DNA from: Streptomyces sp. YIM 121038
GTDB taxonomy: Bacteria > Actinomycetota > Actinomycetes > Streptomycetales > Streptomycetaceae
Assembly (NCBI RefSeq): GCF_006088715.1
Contig: NZ_CP030771.1
Span: forward strand, 8,492,001 to 8,556,000
Direction of reading: 5' to 3'
Length of the DNA stretch: 64,000 nucleotides
In this document: one piece after another, positions 25,596 through 34,784 of the stretch
How positions within the stretch are numbered: the stretch's first letter is position 1
How the letters are laid out: every line of letters begins with the position of its first letter
Notes under the pieces: model-generated
Told to the model about the DNA's origin: nothing
Database searches by the model: none
What the model saw: only the letters and a program-made list of their open reading frames with translations
Position numbers and translations under genes: made by a program

Positions 25596-26437
25596 ATCCC
25601 GCCACCACACCGATGCGCTCCGGGCTCTCCCGCGGCCTGATCGAGCTGCGCCAGGCGTTCGACCGCTCCGAGCTGATCAACCAGCTGCTGTGGCCCGTGC
25701 TGACCCTCACCGCCGTCTTCTTCCTGCGCAACAAGGAGTTCCAGGACAGCGGATTCGAGCTGGGCACCCTCGTGATGCCGGGCGTCCTCGGCATGTTCAT
25801 CGCCCTGGGAATGCTCCTCATGATCCAGTACCTCACCGTGGAGCGTGAGGACGGCACGCTGCTGCGCGCCAAGGCGCTGCCGCACGGCATCCGCGCCTAC
25901 TTCCTGGGCAAACTCGTGACCACGTCCGGGTCGATCGTGGTGTACCTCGCGATCCTGCTGATCCCCGGGACGTTCATCGTCGACGGGCTGCGGCTCGACG
26001 CGGTGAGCGCCTGGCTCACCCTGGCCTGGGTGCTTGCTCTGGGACTCGTGGCCACGCAGTCCATCGGGGCCGTGCTCGGTGCCCTGGTGTCCAACCCGCG
26101 GGCGGCGGGCGCCATGTCGGTCCCGGTCATGGGCCTGATCGGCATCTCCGGGATCTTCTACCCGATCACCTCGATGCCGGACTGGCTCCAGTGGGTCGCC
26201 CAGGTCTTCCCGGTGTACTGGCTGGGCCTGGGCATGCGGTCCGCGCTGCTGCCCGAGGACATGGTCGTGGTCGAGATCAACGACTCCTGGCGGCACCTGG
26301 AGACCCTCGGCGTCCTCAGCGCGTGGGCGGCCCTCGGGCTGATCCTCGCTCCGCTCGTCCTGGGCCGGATGGCGCGGCGCCAGTCGGGGGCCCGCGTCGC
26401 GGAGTACCGCGAGAAGGCCCTGCAGCGCACCGGCTAG
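25592..26437 (+). CDS. ABC-2 type exporter permease
   Basis: 281 residues with six hydrophobic segments. Starts in the 4-base overlap with the ATPase gene. The GISGIFYPITSMPDWL segment near residue 190 is typical of DrrB-type ABC-2 permeases. It forms the membrane half of the exporter with the ATPase above and is followed directly by a strong terminator, so the two genes form a separate bicistronic operon. Confidence 0.9.
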   Translation: MNPATTPMRSGLSRGLIELRQAFDRSELINQLLWPVLTLTAVFFLRNKEFQDSGFELGTLVMPGVLGMFIALGMLLMIQYLTVEREDGTLLRAKALPHGIRAYFLGKLVTTSGSIVVYLAILLIPGTFIVDGLRLDAVSAWLTLAWVLALGLVATQSIGAVLGALVSNPRAAGAMSVPVMGLIGISGIFYPITSMPDWLQWVAQVFPVYWLGLGMRSALLPEDMVVVEINDSWRHLETLGVLSAWAALGLILAPLVLGRMARRQSGARVAEYREKALQRTG

Positions 26438-26458
26438 GACCGGGCGAAGGCGACCGCT

Positions 26459-26504
26459 CACCACGGTCGGGGCGGCCGGGACACCGGCCGCCCCGACCGT
26501 GGTG
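26459..26504 (+). terminator. Terminator of the ABC operon
   Basis: Perfect 21-base inverted repeat (26459-26479 and 26484-26504) around a GACA loop, starting 21 bases after the permease stop. No T tract follows, as usual in Streptomyces. Confidence 0.9.
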
Positions 26505-27336
26505 CGTCCGGCCCGCGCGGGCCGTGGCCGGAACGGACCCGGCGGCGCGCGGCGGGAGAAACATGAGTCGTGAACGAAATTGTGGGGCCGCTGATACGGC
26601 GTCACCGGGCGGCAATGAGCCACATGCCGCACCAGAATTCCCGGGGGGCATCGCGCTTCCCCGAAGACATCGGCCGTGGCATGATGGGCAGTCACCTGGA
26701 GCCCTTTCACGGTACATCGAGGTACGGGTAGTGAAACCTCGACCGCCGAGGGGCTCCATGCTCGTTCCCGGTCCGGTGTCGCGCTCGTGTGACCGGCGCC
26801 CGCTGCTCACTCCGGGCATGACGTCCCGCTCGTTCGGATCACGTTCGCTGATATCGCCCCGGCACGGAGATTCTGAGAAGAGGGGAGTTGCACACATAGT
26901 GATCAGCCTGTCTGCCGCTCGCACCGGCATCGGCCGCGGTGGAGCCGCTGCGAGGATCCCGTGCACGCCGACCACTCGGATTTCCGTCCCACGGCGATCG
27001 GTCCGTCCCGCGACCAGTTCGAGGGCCACGGCTTTCGGACGCCTTTTTGATCACACGGGGAAAACCTGATGACGACACCGAACCGAGTCGTGATCCTCTC
27101 TGTCGAAAGAGCCGCCGACGCATATCGGGACAGCGCCTCTTCCTCACGCCGCACCGCCTCTCGCCGGACACGTCGACCAGCGTGGTCCGGTTGACGTACG
27201 CACCGATCAAGCGGCAGAGCGTTCAACAGTGGGCCTGCGGAGGTCCACCAGACACCCACGGCCCGTCCCGCTCCGGCAGGATTTCCTGACTGCGGTGGCC
27301 GTTCCCGGTATGTCCTGTTGAGGCAAGAGGTGAACC
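26505..27336. other. 832-base intergenic region upstream of the LuxR regulator
   Basis: No convincing gene. It is less GC-rich than the surrounding genes and lacks the third-position GC bias. Two short frames, GTG at 26899 (57 codons) and ATG at 27069 (about 40 codons), overlap as TGATG, with GGGGAGTT before the first, but neither shows a family motif. It most likely holds the promoter and control sites of the response regulator at 27337, or remnants of a decayed gene. Confidence 0.4.
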
Positions 27337-27951
27337 ATGCGGGTGCTGAAAGTGCTGGTCGCCGACGAGCAACACATGGTTCGTGGGGCGCTGGTGAATT
27401 TACTGGAGACGGAACGTGACCTTCAAGTGGTGGCCAGCATCGGCCGTGGCGAACTCGTCATTCCGGCCGCCCTGGAATGCCATCCCGATGTCGCGGTCAT
27501 CGACCTCGACATCGCCCGGCTCGACGGCCTGACCCTGGCGGAGACGATGCACGAGGCCCTGCCCACCTGCCGGACGGTGATTCTCTCCGGCCTCGCGCGA
27601 CCGGGCGTGCTGCTGCGGGCGCGCACGGCCCACGTGGCCGGCCTGCTGCTCAAGACGGCCCCGTCCGAACGGCTCGCGGAGGCCGTGCGCGAGGTGGCGT
27701 CCGGCCACCGCCTCGTCGATCCCCAACTGGCCACGCTCATGTGGGACGTCGGGGAGAATCCGCTGTCGGAACGGGAGGCCGAGGTGCTGCGGTATGTCGC
27801 GCAGGGGGCCGAACCCATAGAGATCGCCACCGCCCTTCAGTTGTCGGTCGGCACGATTCGCAATTACCTGACGGCGGTGGTTGCGAAACTGAATGCGCGC
27901 AACAGGGTGGACGCGGTCCGCATCGCGACGGAGACCGGCTGGCTACCTTGA
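27337..27951 (+). CDS. Orphan LuxR/NarL response regulator
   Basis: 204 residues. Seen: a receiver domain with acidic VADE near the N terminus, a phospho-acceptor region VIDLDIARLDG and the conserved lysine in LLLKTAPS; then a LuxR HTH (PLSEREAEVL, EIATALQLSVGTIRNYL). GAGG lies upstream of the ATG. No histidine kinase is adjacent, so it is an orphan regulator. Codon 22 (27400) is TTA, which would tie its translation to the bldA tRNA. Its position directly before the piperazate/NRPS operon suggests that it activates that operon. Confidence 0.9.
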   Translation: MRVLKVLVADEQHMVRGALVNLLETERDLQVVASIGRGELVIPAALECHPDVAVIDLDIARLDGLTLAETMHEALPTCRTVILSGLARPGVLLRARTAHVAGLLLKTAPSERLAEAVREVASGHRLVDPQLATLMWDVGENPLSEREAEVLRYVAQGAEPIEIATALQLSVGTIRNYLTAVVAKLNARNRVDAVRIATETGWLP

Positions 27952-28221
27952 CCGGCGCCCCCGCATCCGTCCGCGAAATGATCCTGGTAATGGCGCGCAT
28001 TCGTCTGTACGGTAACCACGCTCAGGCCCCGTGGAACAGATCCGGGCGCCCCGGGAGACCGGCAGGCAAAGACCGTGATCTCCGCACCCGATTCGGGGCC
28101 ATTCGACGGAGCGGCCCCCGATGTCCCGGCAGCAGGACATCGCCCGGTCTCACCTCACCTGAAGCCCGATCGACCCGGCTGCGGGAGACCGACTCGGCAG
28201 CGAGAGCGGAAGGAGCGTCCC

Positions 28222-28929
28222 GTGTTCGTTCCTCGTGTCTACCGCGAGCCCGAGGAGTCCTGGAAAATAGATCTTGTGCGTGGGAACCCCCTGGGCCAAT
28301 TGGTGAGCAATGGAGCGGAAGGAGAGGCCCCGTGGGTGACTCATGTGCCGATCATCATTGACCCCCGGGTGACCGAGCCGGTGACCTCGCTGTCCGGCAC
28401 CACCTTGTGGGGACACATGAACATTGGGAATCCCCATTGGCGTGCCCTGGGACCGGCCACACCCGTGGCCGTGACGTTCAGCGGCCCGCACGCCTATGTG
28501 TCGCCGACGGTGTACGAGACCCGGCCCGCGGCACCCACCTGGAACTTCACGGCTGTTCATATCGCGGGCGTACTGCGTAAGGTTGATTCCACCGACGAGA
28601 CGCTGGCGACGGTGCAGGAGACGGTCCGGGCATACGAGCGTGAATTCGGGGCCGACTGGTCCATGACGGAATCCATCGAATACTTTCGCCGGATTCTGCC
28701 CGGCGTGGGAGCCTTCCGGATCGCCATCTCCCTCGCGGACGGCATGTTCAAGCTCAGCCAGGAGCAACCCCCGCACGTGCGCGAGCGCGTCCGGGCCTCA
28801 TTCGCGTGCGAAGCGTCCACCGCCCATCGTGAGGTCGCGGCGTTGATGGGCCGACTCGGCACGGAGGACCGCGAAACCGTCTCGGCACGACCGGCCGCGG
28901 CACCACCACCGTCCATGGGTACGCCTTAG
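28222..28929 (+). CDS. Piperazate synthase-like haem protein (PaiB/FMN-binding fold)
   Basis: GTG start with AAGGAG 8 bases upstream; 235 residues. The sequence belongs to the PaiB-type split-barrel family often annotated as FMN-binding negative transcriptional regulator: N-terminal FVPRVYRE, a THVPIII strand, LWGHMNIGNPHW and a WNFTAVH segment. Known: KtzT and its relatives are haem-dependent members that form the N-N bond from N5-hydroxy-ornithine to give L-piperazate. The ornithine N-hydroxylase at 19594 supplies exactly that substrate, which makes an enzyme more likely than a regulator. It begins an operon: 9 bases to the thioesterase gene, then SDR and NRPS. Confidence 0.85.
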   Translation: MFVPRVYREPEESWKIDLVRGNPLGQLVSNGAEGEAPWVTHVPIIIDPRVTEPVTSLSGTTLWGHMNIGNPHWRALGPATPVAVTFSGPHAYVSPTVYETRPAAPTWNFTAVHIAGVLRKVDSTDETLATVQETVRAYEREFGADWSMTESIEYFRRILPGVGAFRIAISLADGMFKLSQEQPPHVRERVRASFACEASTAHREVAALMGRLGTEDRETVSARPAAAPPPSMGTP

Positions 28930-28938
28930 CGAGGAATC

Positions 28939-29637
28939 ATGACTGCAGTGTCCTTCCCGCTGGTCTGCCTCCCCTTCGCCGGGAGCGGCGCGGGCTTCTA
29001 CCGCGCCTGGAGCAAGAGACAGGACCACGGCGTCACGGTGCTGCCCGTGCAACTGCCGGGCCGCGAGGAGCTGTTCTGCGAGGAGCCGTTCACCGACGTC
29101 GTCGAGGCCGCCGCCGCGCTCGCCCCGCAGGTGGCCGAACTCGTCTCCGACGTACCCCGGTTCGGCCTCTTCGGACACAGCCTCGGCGCCGTGCTCTCGT
29201 ACGAGATCGCCCGCGAACTCGGCAGACTCGGCAGAGCCGGCCTCGCCCACCTCTACGTCAGCGGCTCTCCCGGGCCCTGGACCGGACGCGACGACCGGGC
29301 CACGGGCCTGGACGACGACCAGTTCCTCGCCCGTGTCCAGGACTTCGCCGGATACCGGCACGCGGCGTTCGACGACCCGGACCTGCGGGACCTGCTGCTG
29401 CCCCCGCTCCGCGCCGACGTGGCCATGCACGAGAACTACAAGCCCTCGTCGAACGAACCGCTCGACGTGCCGGTGACCGCGCTGCGCGGCGCCGAGGACG
29501 CACTCGTCACGGGGGAGCACGCGCGGCAGTGGCGCGAGGTCACCAGGGGCCCGTTCAGCTATCGCGAATTCCCGGGCGGGCACATGTACTTGACCGACGG
29601 GCCCGACGCCCTGCTGCGGGCCCTCGGCCGCGACTGA
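28939..29637 (+). CDS. Type II thioesterase
   Basis: 232 residues, alpha/beta hydrolase. Seen: nucleophile motif GHSLG near residue 80 and catalytic histidine in GGHMYL near the C terminus. Stand-alone thioesterases of this type free stalled or wrongly acylated carrier domains; some also take part in moving aminoacyl groups to A-less modules. With an A-less module in the large synthetase and a trans threonine loader just downstream, an editing or transfer role is plausible, but not shown by the sequence. Confidence 0.93.
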   Translation: MTAVSFPLVCLPFAGSGAGFYRAWSKRQDHGVTVLPVQLPGREELFCEEPFTDVVEAAAALAPQVAELVSDVPRFGLFGHSLGAVLSYEIARELGRLGRAGLAHLYVSGSPGPWTGRDDRATGLDDDQFLARVQDFAGYRHAAFDDPDLRDLLLPPLRADVAMHENYKPSSNEPLDVPVTALRGAEDALVTGEHARQWREVTRGPFSYREFPGGHMYLTDGPDALLRALGRD

Positions 29638-29650
29638 ACCGGGCGCGGGC

Positions 29651-30481
29651 ATGGGCAGGTCACTCGAAGGCAAGGTCGTCGTGATCACGGGGGCCGCCCG
29701 CGGCATCGGCCGCGCGTGCGCCGTCCGGTTCGCCCGCGAGGGCGCCGACCTGGCGCTCCTCGACATCGCCGCGGACCTGCCGGGCGTCGGCTACCCCCTC
29801 GGCGGCCCCGAGCAGCTCGGCCACACCGCGACCCTGTGCGAGCGGGAAGGCGGCGCGGTCCTCACCGCGGCGGTCGACGTGCGTGATCCGCGGGCCGTCC
29901 AGGCGGCGGTCGCCGGGGCCCTCGACCGGTTCGGCTCGCTCGACGGGCTGGTCAACAACGCGGGCATCGCGGCACCGGCAGGCGTTCCGGTCCATGAGAT
30001 CGCCGAGTCCGACTGGGCGCTCATGCTCGACGTCAACCTCTCCGGCGCCTGGCGCATGATCAAAGCCGTCGCCCCGGCCATGGTGGAGCGGGGGGCCGGC
30101 AGCATCGTCAACGTCTCCTCGACCGCGGGCCTCGTCGGCTACCGCGACTTCGGCGGATACGTCACCGCCAAGCACGGCCTCGTCGGCCTGACCAAGGCGG
30201 CGGCCCTCGACTACGCGCCCCACCGGGTACGGGTCAACGCGCTGTGCCCCGGGTCCGTACGCGACGATCCGCTGGTCGAGGGGCGGATGCTCCGGGAGAT
30301 CGGGCACGCGCTGCGGCTGCCCGACGACGAGCACGAACAGCTCTTCCTGCGGGACCAGCCGATGAACGCCCTCGTCGAGCCCGCCGACGTCGCCGCCGCC
30401 GCGCTGTGGCTGACCGGGGACGCATCCCCCCGGGTGACGGGCACCGTGCTCACCGTCGACGCGGGTTTCACCAGCAGGTGA
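29651..30481 (+). CDS. Short-chain dehydrogenase/reductase
   Basis: 276 residues. Seen: TGAARGIG cofactor motif, NNAG, the VSS serine and the YVTAK catalytic pair; C terminus TVDAGFTS, all classical SDR. It lies 13 bases after the thioesterase and 37 before the threonine NRPS, so it belongs to the operon. The substrate is unknown. Options are a keto acid or hydroxy-amino-acid intermediate of the peptide. Nothing in the sequence chooses between them. Confidence 0.88.
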   Translation: MGRSLEGKVVVITGAARGIGRACAVRFAREGADLALLDIAADLPGVGYPLGGPEQLGHTATLCEREGGAVLTAAVDVRDPRAVQAAVAGALDRFGSLDGLVNNAGIAAPAGVPVHEIAESDWALMLDVNLSGAWRMIKAVAPAMVERGAGSIVNVSSTAGLVGYRDFGGYVTAKHGLVGLTKAAALDYAPHRVRVNALCPGSVRDDPLVEGRMLREIGHALRLPDDEHEQLFLRDQPMNALVEPADVAAAALWLTGDASPRVTGTVLTVDAGFTSR

Positions 30482-30518
30482 GCGGCCGAGACCACTCCGA
30501 CACGGCAGGGGGCCGGGC

Positions 30519-33485
30519 ATGGCGACGACGACCGGGACACCGCCGCGCGCGGCCGGGGGAGCGAGGCCCTCGGCCGCACTCCACGACCTGCCGCCCTTCC
30601 GGCACGCCCGGCCCGAACAGGGCCGCGCCTGCCACGCGGTGATCGTACGGCTGCCCCGTGCGGTCCGGCCGGCACAGGTCCACCAGCGGTGGGACGCGGC
30701 CCTGCGGCACTGGCCCGCGCTGCACGACTCGCGGCTGTGGGAGACCGCCGTTCCGGCGCCGCCCGAGGCGCCCTGTGCCCGCGAGCGGACGCGCCGCGAG
30801 GCGCTCCGCCCGGTGCGCGAGGCCGCACCGCCCCTGCGCGCGGTCCTGCTGCGGTACGCCGACGACAGTGCCGACCTCGTGCTCGCGGCCCGGCGCTCCC
30901 GCGTCCCCCACGCCGTACTCGACCAGCTCGCCGACCTCCTGGTCACCGGCTCGGCACCCGGCCCGCCCCCGGCACTGCCGGACGGGGCGGAGCCCCCGCC
31001 GCCGCGGTGCGCCGGCCTCCCCTGGGGGCTGCCCGACCCTGGACGCGCCGGTACCGTCCAGGTGCGCCCGCTGGCCCTGCCCGAGCCCGCCGCAGGAGGC
31101 GGCGGACGGCTGGTCATCGGTGCCGTGGCGCTCGCCCTGGCGCGCTACTCCGGCGCCACGACGGCCGAGGTGGGCCGGCTCGACCCGGGCCCCGGCGCGG
31201 GCCCCGGCGCGGCCGTCACCGTGGAAGGGATCGACGAGGACCGGAGCCTGGCCGACTACCTCACCCAGGTCGACGCCGCGCTCGGCGCCGCCCCCGACGC
31301 GACGGCACGCACCGAACGGCCCGGCGTGGGCATCGTGTTCTCCCCGGGGCGGGACGACCCGGGGCGGGACGACCGGATCCATCTGCCGTTCCAGGCGCCC
31401 CCCTTCCCCTGCACCCTCCAGGTCGTGGAGCGGGCCGACGGCTCGGTGGAGTCGTCCTGCTGGTTCGACGAAGGGGCGCTCTGTCCCTCCGTCGCGGCCG
31501 CGTTCTGCGCCAGCGTCGAGCGGTTGGCCGGATGCCTCGCCAAGGGCGCGGGGGAGGGCGAGGCCGCGGGCCCGGGAGCCGTGCCGCTGTCGGCGCTTCC
31601 CCTCCTGGACGCGGATGAGACGGCCCACGTCCTGCGGCTCGGCGGTGGCGGCCGCCCGCGCCCCGGCGCCGTCGACGTGCGGATCGAGCAGCGCTTCGAG
31701 GAGGTGGCACGGGCACGGCCGGACGCGGTGGCCGTCACGGGCGACGGCTCGGAGCTGACCTACCGCCAGCTCGACGAGCGCGCCGACGCCGTCGCCGCGG
31801 GCCTGCGCGCCCTGGACCTGCCCCCGGCCGGCAAGGTCGGCGTCTGCCTGGACCGCGACGCGCCCCTCGTGATCGCCCTGCTCGGCGTCCTCAAAGCGGG
31901 ATACGCCTACGTGCCCATGGACCGCGGCTACCCGCCGGAGCGGCTGCGGTACATCGCCGAGAACGCCCGGGTCCCCGTGGTCATCACCGACCACGCCTCG
32001 TTCCCGGTGAGCGCCGGCGTGCGCACGGTCGGGCTCGACGACCTGGCCACGGCTACGCCCACGGCCACCGCCACGGCTACGCCCACGGCCACGGATCGCG
32101 GTCATCGGGCGCCGCCGCCGACCCGCTCCGCCGACGACCCCGCGTACGTCATCTACACCTCCGGATCGACGGGCCGCCCCAAAGGAGTGGTCGTCCCCCA
32201 CCACAATGTCCTCTCCCTCCTCTTCGCTACCGCCCCGGAATTCTCACTCGGCCCCGAAGACGTCTGGACGCTTTTCCATTCCGCCGCGTTCGACTTCTCG
32301 GTCTGGGAGATCTGGGGCTGCCTGCTGACCGGCGGACGGCTCGTCGTCGTGCCCTATTGGACGGCACGCGACGCCGATGGATTCCGCGCGCTTCTGCTGG
32401 CGCAACGCGTCACCGTGCTGAATCAGACACCCTCGGCGTTCTCCGCACTGGCCCAGGCGGACCGCGGGGCGCGGGGCGACCTTCTCGTACGGCTCCTGAT
32501 ATTCGGGGGCGAGCCGCTCGACGTGCGGCTGCTCGCCCCCTGGTTCGCCCGCTATTCCCCCGCGCGCTGCCGCGTGGTGAACATGTTCGGAATCACGGAG
32601 ACCACCGTCCACGTCACCGCGCATTCCGTCACTTTGGCCGATGTGACCGGAGAATCCCGTTCGGTCGGCCGCCCCCTGCCGGGCTGGTCGGTCTCCGTAC
32701 GCGATCCCCGCGGCCGGGTGCTCCCCCCGGGAGCGGCGGGGGAGATCCACGTCGGCGGCGCGGGCGTCGCCCACGGCTATCTGGGCAACCCCGAGCTGAC
32801 GCGGCAGCGCTTCGTCCTGGACGACGTCTCGGACGAACGGCTCTATCGCAGCGGCGACAAGGGCAGACTGCGCCCCGACGGGCGACTCGACCACCTGGGC
32901 CGCCTCGACGACCAGGTCAAGATCCGCGGTCACCGCATCGAACCGGGCGAGATCCGGTCCGTCCTGACGGCCGACCCCCGGGTGGGCGCGGCCGTCGTCA
33001 CGGTCACCCAGGCCTCCGCGGCCGACAGCGCGAGCAGCCGGATCGACGGCTACGTGGTGCTCGTCGAGCCGTGCGACCCCCGGCAGATCCTCGCCGACGC
33101 CCGCCGGGTCCTGCCGGACTACATGACCCCGACGACCCTCACCGCCATCCCCTCGATCCCGCTCACCACGAACGGCAAGCCGGACCTGGCCCGGCTCCCT
33201 GCGCCCGCCGGCCGCGCCGCACCGCACTCCGGCACGGTACGGGACCCCGGCCCCGACGACGTGGCGGGGCGGGTCCTCGCCATCTGGAGCCACTGCCTGG
33301 ACACCGAAGCGACCGCCGACGACAACTTCTTCGAACTCGGCGGCAACTCGCTGTTGATCCTGCGCGTCATCACCGCCATGCGGGAAAGGGGACTTCCTCG
33401 GGTGGCCCCCCGCGACTTCTACGTCAACTCGACCGCGAGCCGATTCATCAAGCTGGTGGAAGAGCGCTGCGCCGACGAGAGTTGA
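30519..33485 (+). CDS. NRPS: degenerate C-like domain - A(Thr) - T
   Basis: 988 residues. The first 380 or so resemble a condensation domain in length and place but lack HHxxxDG; the matching spot reads ARRSRVPHAV, so it is probably inactive. The A domain (about 390-900) has SGSTGRPKG and hand-read code DFWNIGMVHK, a textbook threonine code. The carrier ends in ELGGNSLL. Known precedent: ramoplanin and enduracidin use a separate Thr A-T protein for an A-less module, as the syringomycin system does with a transferase. I infer that this protein supplies threonine to the C-T-E module of the synthetase at 3858. Third-position GC drops in the A core (about 32,200-32,680), unlike the flanks. Confidence 0.93.
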   Translation: MATTTGTPPRAAGGARPSAALHDLPPFRHARPEQGRACHAVIVRLPRAVRPAQVHQRWDAALRHWPALHDSRLWETAVPAPPEAPCARERTRREALRPVREAAPPLRAVLLRYADDSADLVLAARRSRVPHAVLDQLADLLVTGSAPGPPPALPDGAEPPPPRCAGLPWGLPDPGRAGTVQVRPLALPEPAAGGGGRLVIGAVALALARYSGATTAEVGRLDPGPGAGPGAAVTVEGIDEDRSLADYLTQVDAALGAAPDATARTERPGVGIVFSPGRDDPGRDDRIHLPFQAPPFPCTLQVVERADGSVESSCWFDEGALCPSVAAAFCASVERLAGCLAKGAGEGEAAGPGAVPLSALPLLDADETAHVLRLGGGGRPRPGAVDVRIEQRFEEVARARPDAVAVTGDGSELTYRQLDERADAVAAGLRALDLPPAGKVGVCLDRDAPLVIALLGVLKAGYAYVPMDRGYPPERLRYIAENARVPVVITDHASFPVSAGVRTVGLDDLATATPTATATATPTATDRGHRAPPPTRSADDPAYVIYTSGSTGRPKGVVVPHHNVLSLLFATAPEFSLGPEDVWTLFHSAAFDFSVWEIWGCLLTGGRLVVVPYWTARDADGFRALLLAQRVTVLNQTPSAFSALAQADRGARGDLLVRLLIFGGEPLDVRLLAPWFARYSPARCRVVNMFGITETTVHVTAHSVTLADVTGESRSVGRPLPGWSVSVRDPRGRVLPPGAAGEIHVGGAGVAHGYLGNPELTRQRFVLDDVSDERLYRSGDKGRLRPDGRLDHLGRLDDQVKIRGHRIEPGEIRSVLTADPRVGAAVVTVTQASAADSASSRIDGYVVLVEPCDPRQILADARRVLPDYMTPTTLTAIPSIPLTTNGKPDLARLPAPAGRAAPHSGTVRDPGPDDVAGRVLAIWSHCLDTEATADDNFFELGGNSLLILRVITAMRERGLPRVAPRDFYVNSTASRFIKLVEERCADES
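32046..32093 (+). repeat. 24-bp tandem repeat in the Thr NRPS gene
   Basis: Two 24-base units (32046-32069, 32070-32093) match at 23 of 24 bases and encode an Ala/Thr/Pro-rich stretch twice. It lies just before the ATP-binding motif A3 in a surface linker. In-frame and probably neutral. Confidence 0.8.
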
Positions 33486-33506
33486 AGCGATTCCTTGACA
33501 GCCGCA

Positions 33507-33528
33507 AGCCCATCTTGAACGATGGGCT
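33507..33528 (+). terminator. Small hairpin between NRPS and P450 genes
   Basis: AGCCCATC (33507-33514), loop TTGAAC, GATGGGCT (33521-33528): a perfect 8-base stem in the 85-base gap after the NRPS stop. It is too short for a strong terminator. It may be an attenuator or mRNA-processing site that lowers expression of the downstream P450 genes. Confidence 0.45.
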
Positions 33529-33570
33529 GGCCTGCATTTTCAGAGACTCCCCGGAAGGACGTGTTCGGAA

Positions 33571-34758
33571 ATGCACGTTGACGAATGGGACGTCCACCCG
33601 AAGCATTTATGGCTGCATGGCCGCCGTCCGGGAAAGATCGTGGATTACGACGAGACCCTGAAAATGTGGAACGTCTACGGCTATCCGGAGGCCGTCGAAA
33701 TCCTCACCCGGCCCTCGGTATTCTCGAACAACTGCGGACGTCTTGACGTCGGCGAGCTGCCCGAGGACATCTGCGCGGGCGACTTCTCCCAGATGGACCC
33801 GCCCGAGCACCGCACGGTGCGCGGCCTGGTCGAGTTCGCCTTCACGCCGAAGCTGGTGGCCGACCTGGAGACCCGCGTCGAGGCCCTCGTCCACGAGATG
33901 CTGGACGACCAGACGGGCAAGGACGGCTTCGACCTGGTGGCCGACCTGGCGACACCGCTGCCGCTGACCGTGATCTGCGAACTCCTCGGAGTGCCGCGCG
34001 AGGACCGCGCCCGGATCCACCACTGGTCCCAGAAGATGGTCGACGACTCCGGGGACTTCGAGTCGCCCGAGGCCGCGCAGGAGGACGTGCACGCGCTCCA
34101 GCGCGCCTTCGACCTGCTCCGCGAGATGCGCGAGTACTGGACCGGCCTCGCCGAGGTGCGGCGGCGCGAGCCGAGCGAGGACCTGCTCAGCCACCTCGTG
34201 CACGCGGAGGTCGAGGGCGAGAAGCTGAGCGAGACCGAGGTGTTCAACATCGCCAACCGCCTGGTGATCAACGGCCACCACAGCACGTCGATGCTCCTCA
34301 GCAACACCATGCTGATCCTGGACGCCTTCCCCGACCAGGCGGCCCGGGTCCGCGCGGACCGCTCCCTCGTGCCCACCACGGTCGAGGAGTCGCTGCGGTA
34401 CATCTCGCCCATCTCGGCGGTCGGCAAGGCCACCAACACCGACGTCGTGGTGGCCGGGACCCGCATCCCCAAGGACCAGGTGGTCATGGTGTGGACGGGC
34501 GCCGCCAACCGCGACGAGCGCGTCTTCACCGACCCGCACACCTTCGACCCGGCGCGCACCCCCAACCCCCATCTGGGCTTCGGCCGCGGCGTCCACTTCT
34601 GCGTGGGCAGGCGCCTGGGACGCATGGTCGCCAAGACCGCGGTGAACGTGCTCCTGGACCGGTGCCCGGCCCTGCGCACCGACCCGGACCGTCCCCCCTC
34701 GTTCATCCAGATCGCCGACGCCGGAGGCATGGACAGCCTGCCCGTCCTGGTCAACTGA
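33571..34758 (+). CDS. Cytochrome P450 (second of three)
   Basis: 395 residues. Seen: haem loop GFGRGVHFCVG with Cys344; N terminus with WDVHPKHLWLHG and YDE/WNVYG shared with the other two P450s. The I-helix reads NGHHSTS near residue 229, replacing both the usual first alanine/glycine and the acid. Codon 13 (33607) is TTA. GGAAGGAC lies upstream of the ATG. The role is one of pyrroloindole formation, piperazate hydroxylation or aryl coupling by analogy with himastatin; the sequence does not decide. Confidence 0.93.
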   Translation: MHVDEWDVHPKHLWLHGRRPGKIVDYDETLKMWNVYGYPEAVEILTRPSVFSNNCGRLDVGELPEDICAGDFSQMDPPEHRTVRGLVEFAFTPKLVADLETRVEALVHEMLDDQTGKDGFDLVADLATPLPLTVICELLGVPREDRARIHHWSQKMVDDSGDFESPEAAQEDVHALQRAFDLLREMREYWTGLAEVRRREPSEDLLSHLVHAEVEGEKLSETEVFNIANRLVINGHHSTSMLLSNTMLILDAFPDQAARVRADRSLVPTTVEESLRYISPISAVGKATNTDVVVAGTRIPKDQVVMVWTGAANRDERVFTDPHTFDPARTPNPHLGFGRGVHFCVGRRLGRMVAKTAVNVLLDRCPALRTDPDRPPSFIQIADAGGMDSLPVLVN

Positions 34759-34784
34759 CCCACCCAGCGCAGGGAGAGCCCACC

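Noticed and set aside
26191..27069. Plus-strand frame of 292 codons
   Set aside because: Its first third lies inside the ABC permease gene and passes through the terminator hairpin; the rest lacks coding composition.
28222..28929. Calling this gene an FMN-binding transcriptional repressor (PaiB)
   Set aside because: The fold fits, but no DNA-binding role is known for the piperazate-cluster members and the ornithine hydroxylase partner points to piperazate synthase.
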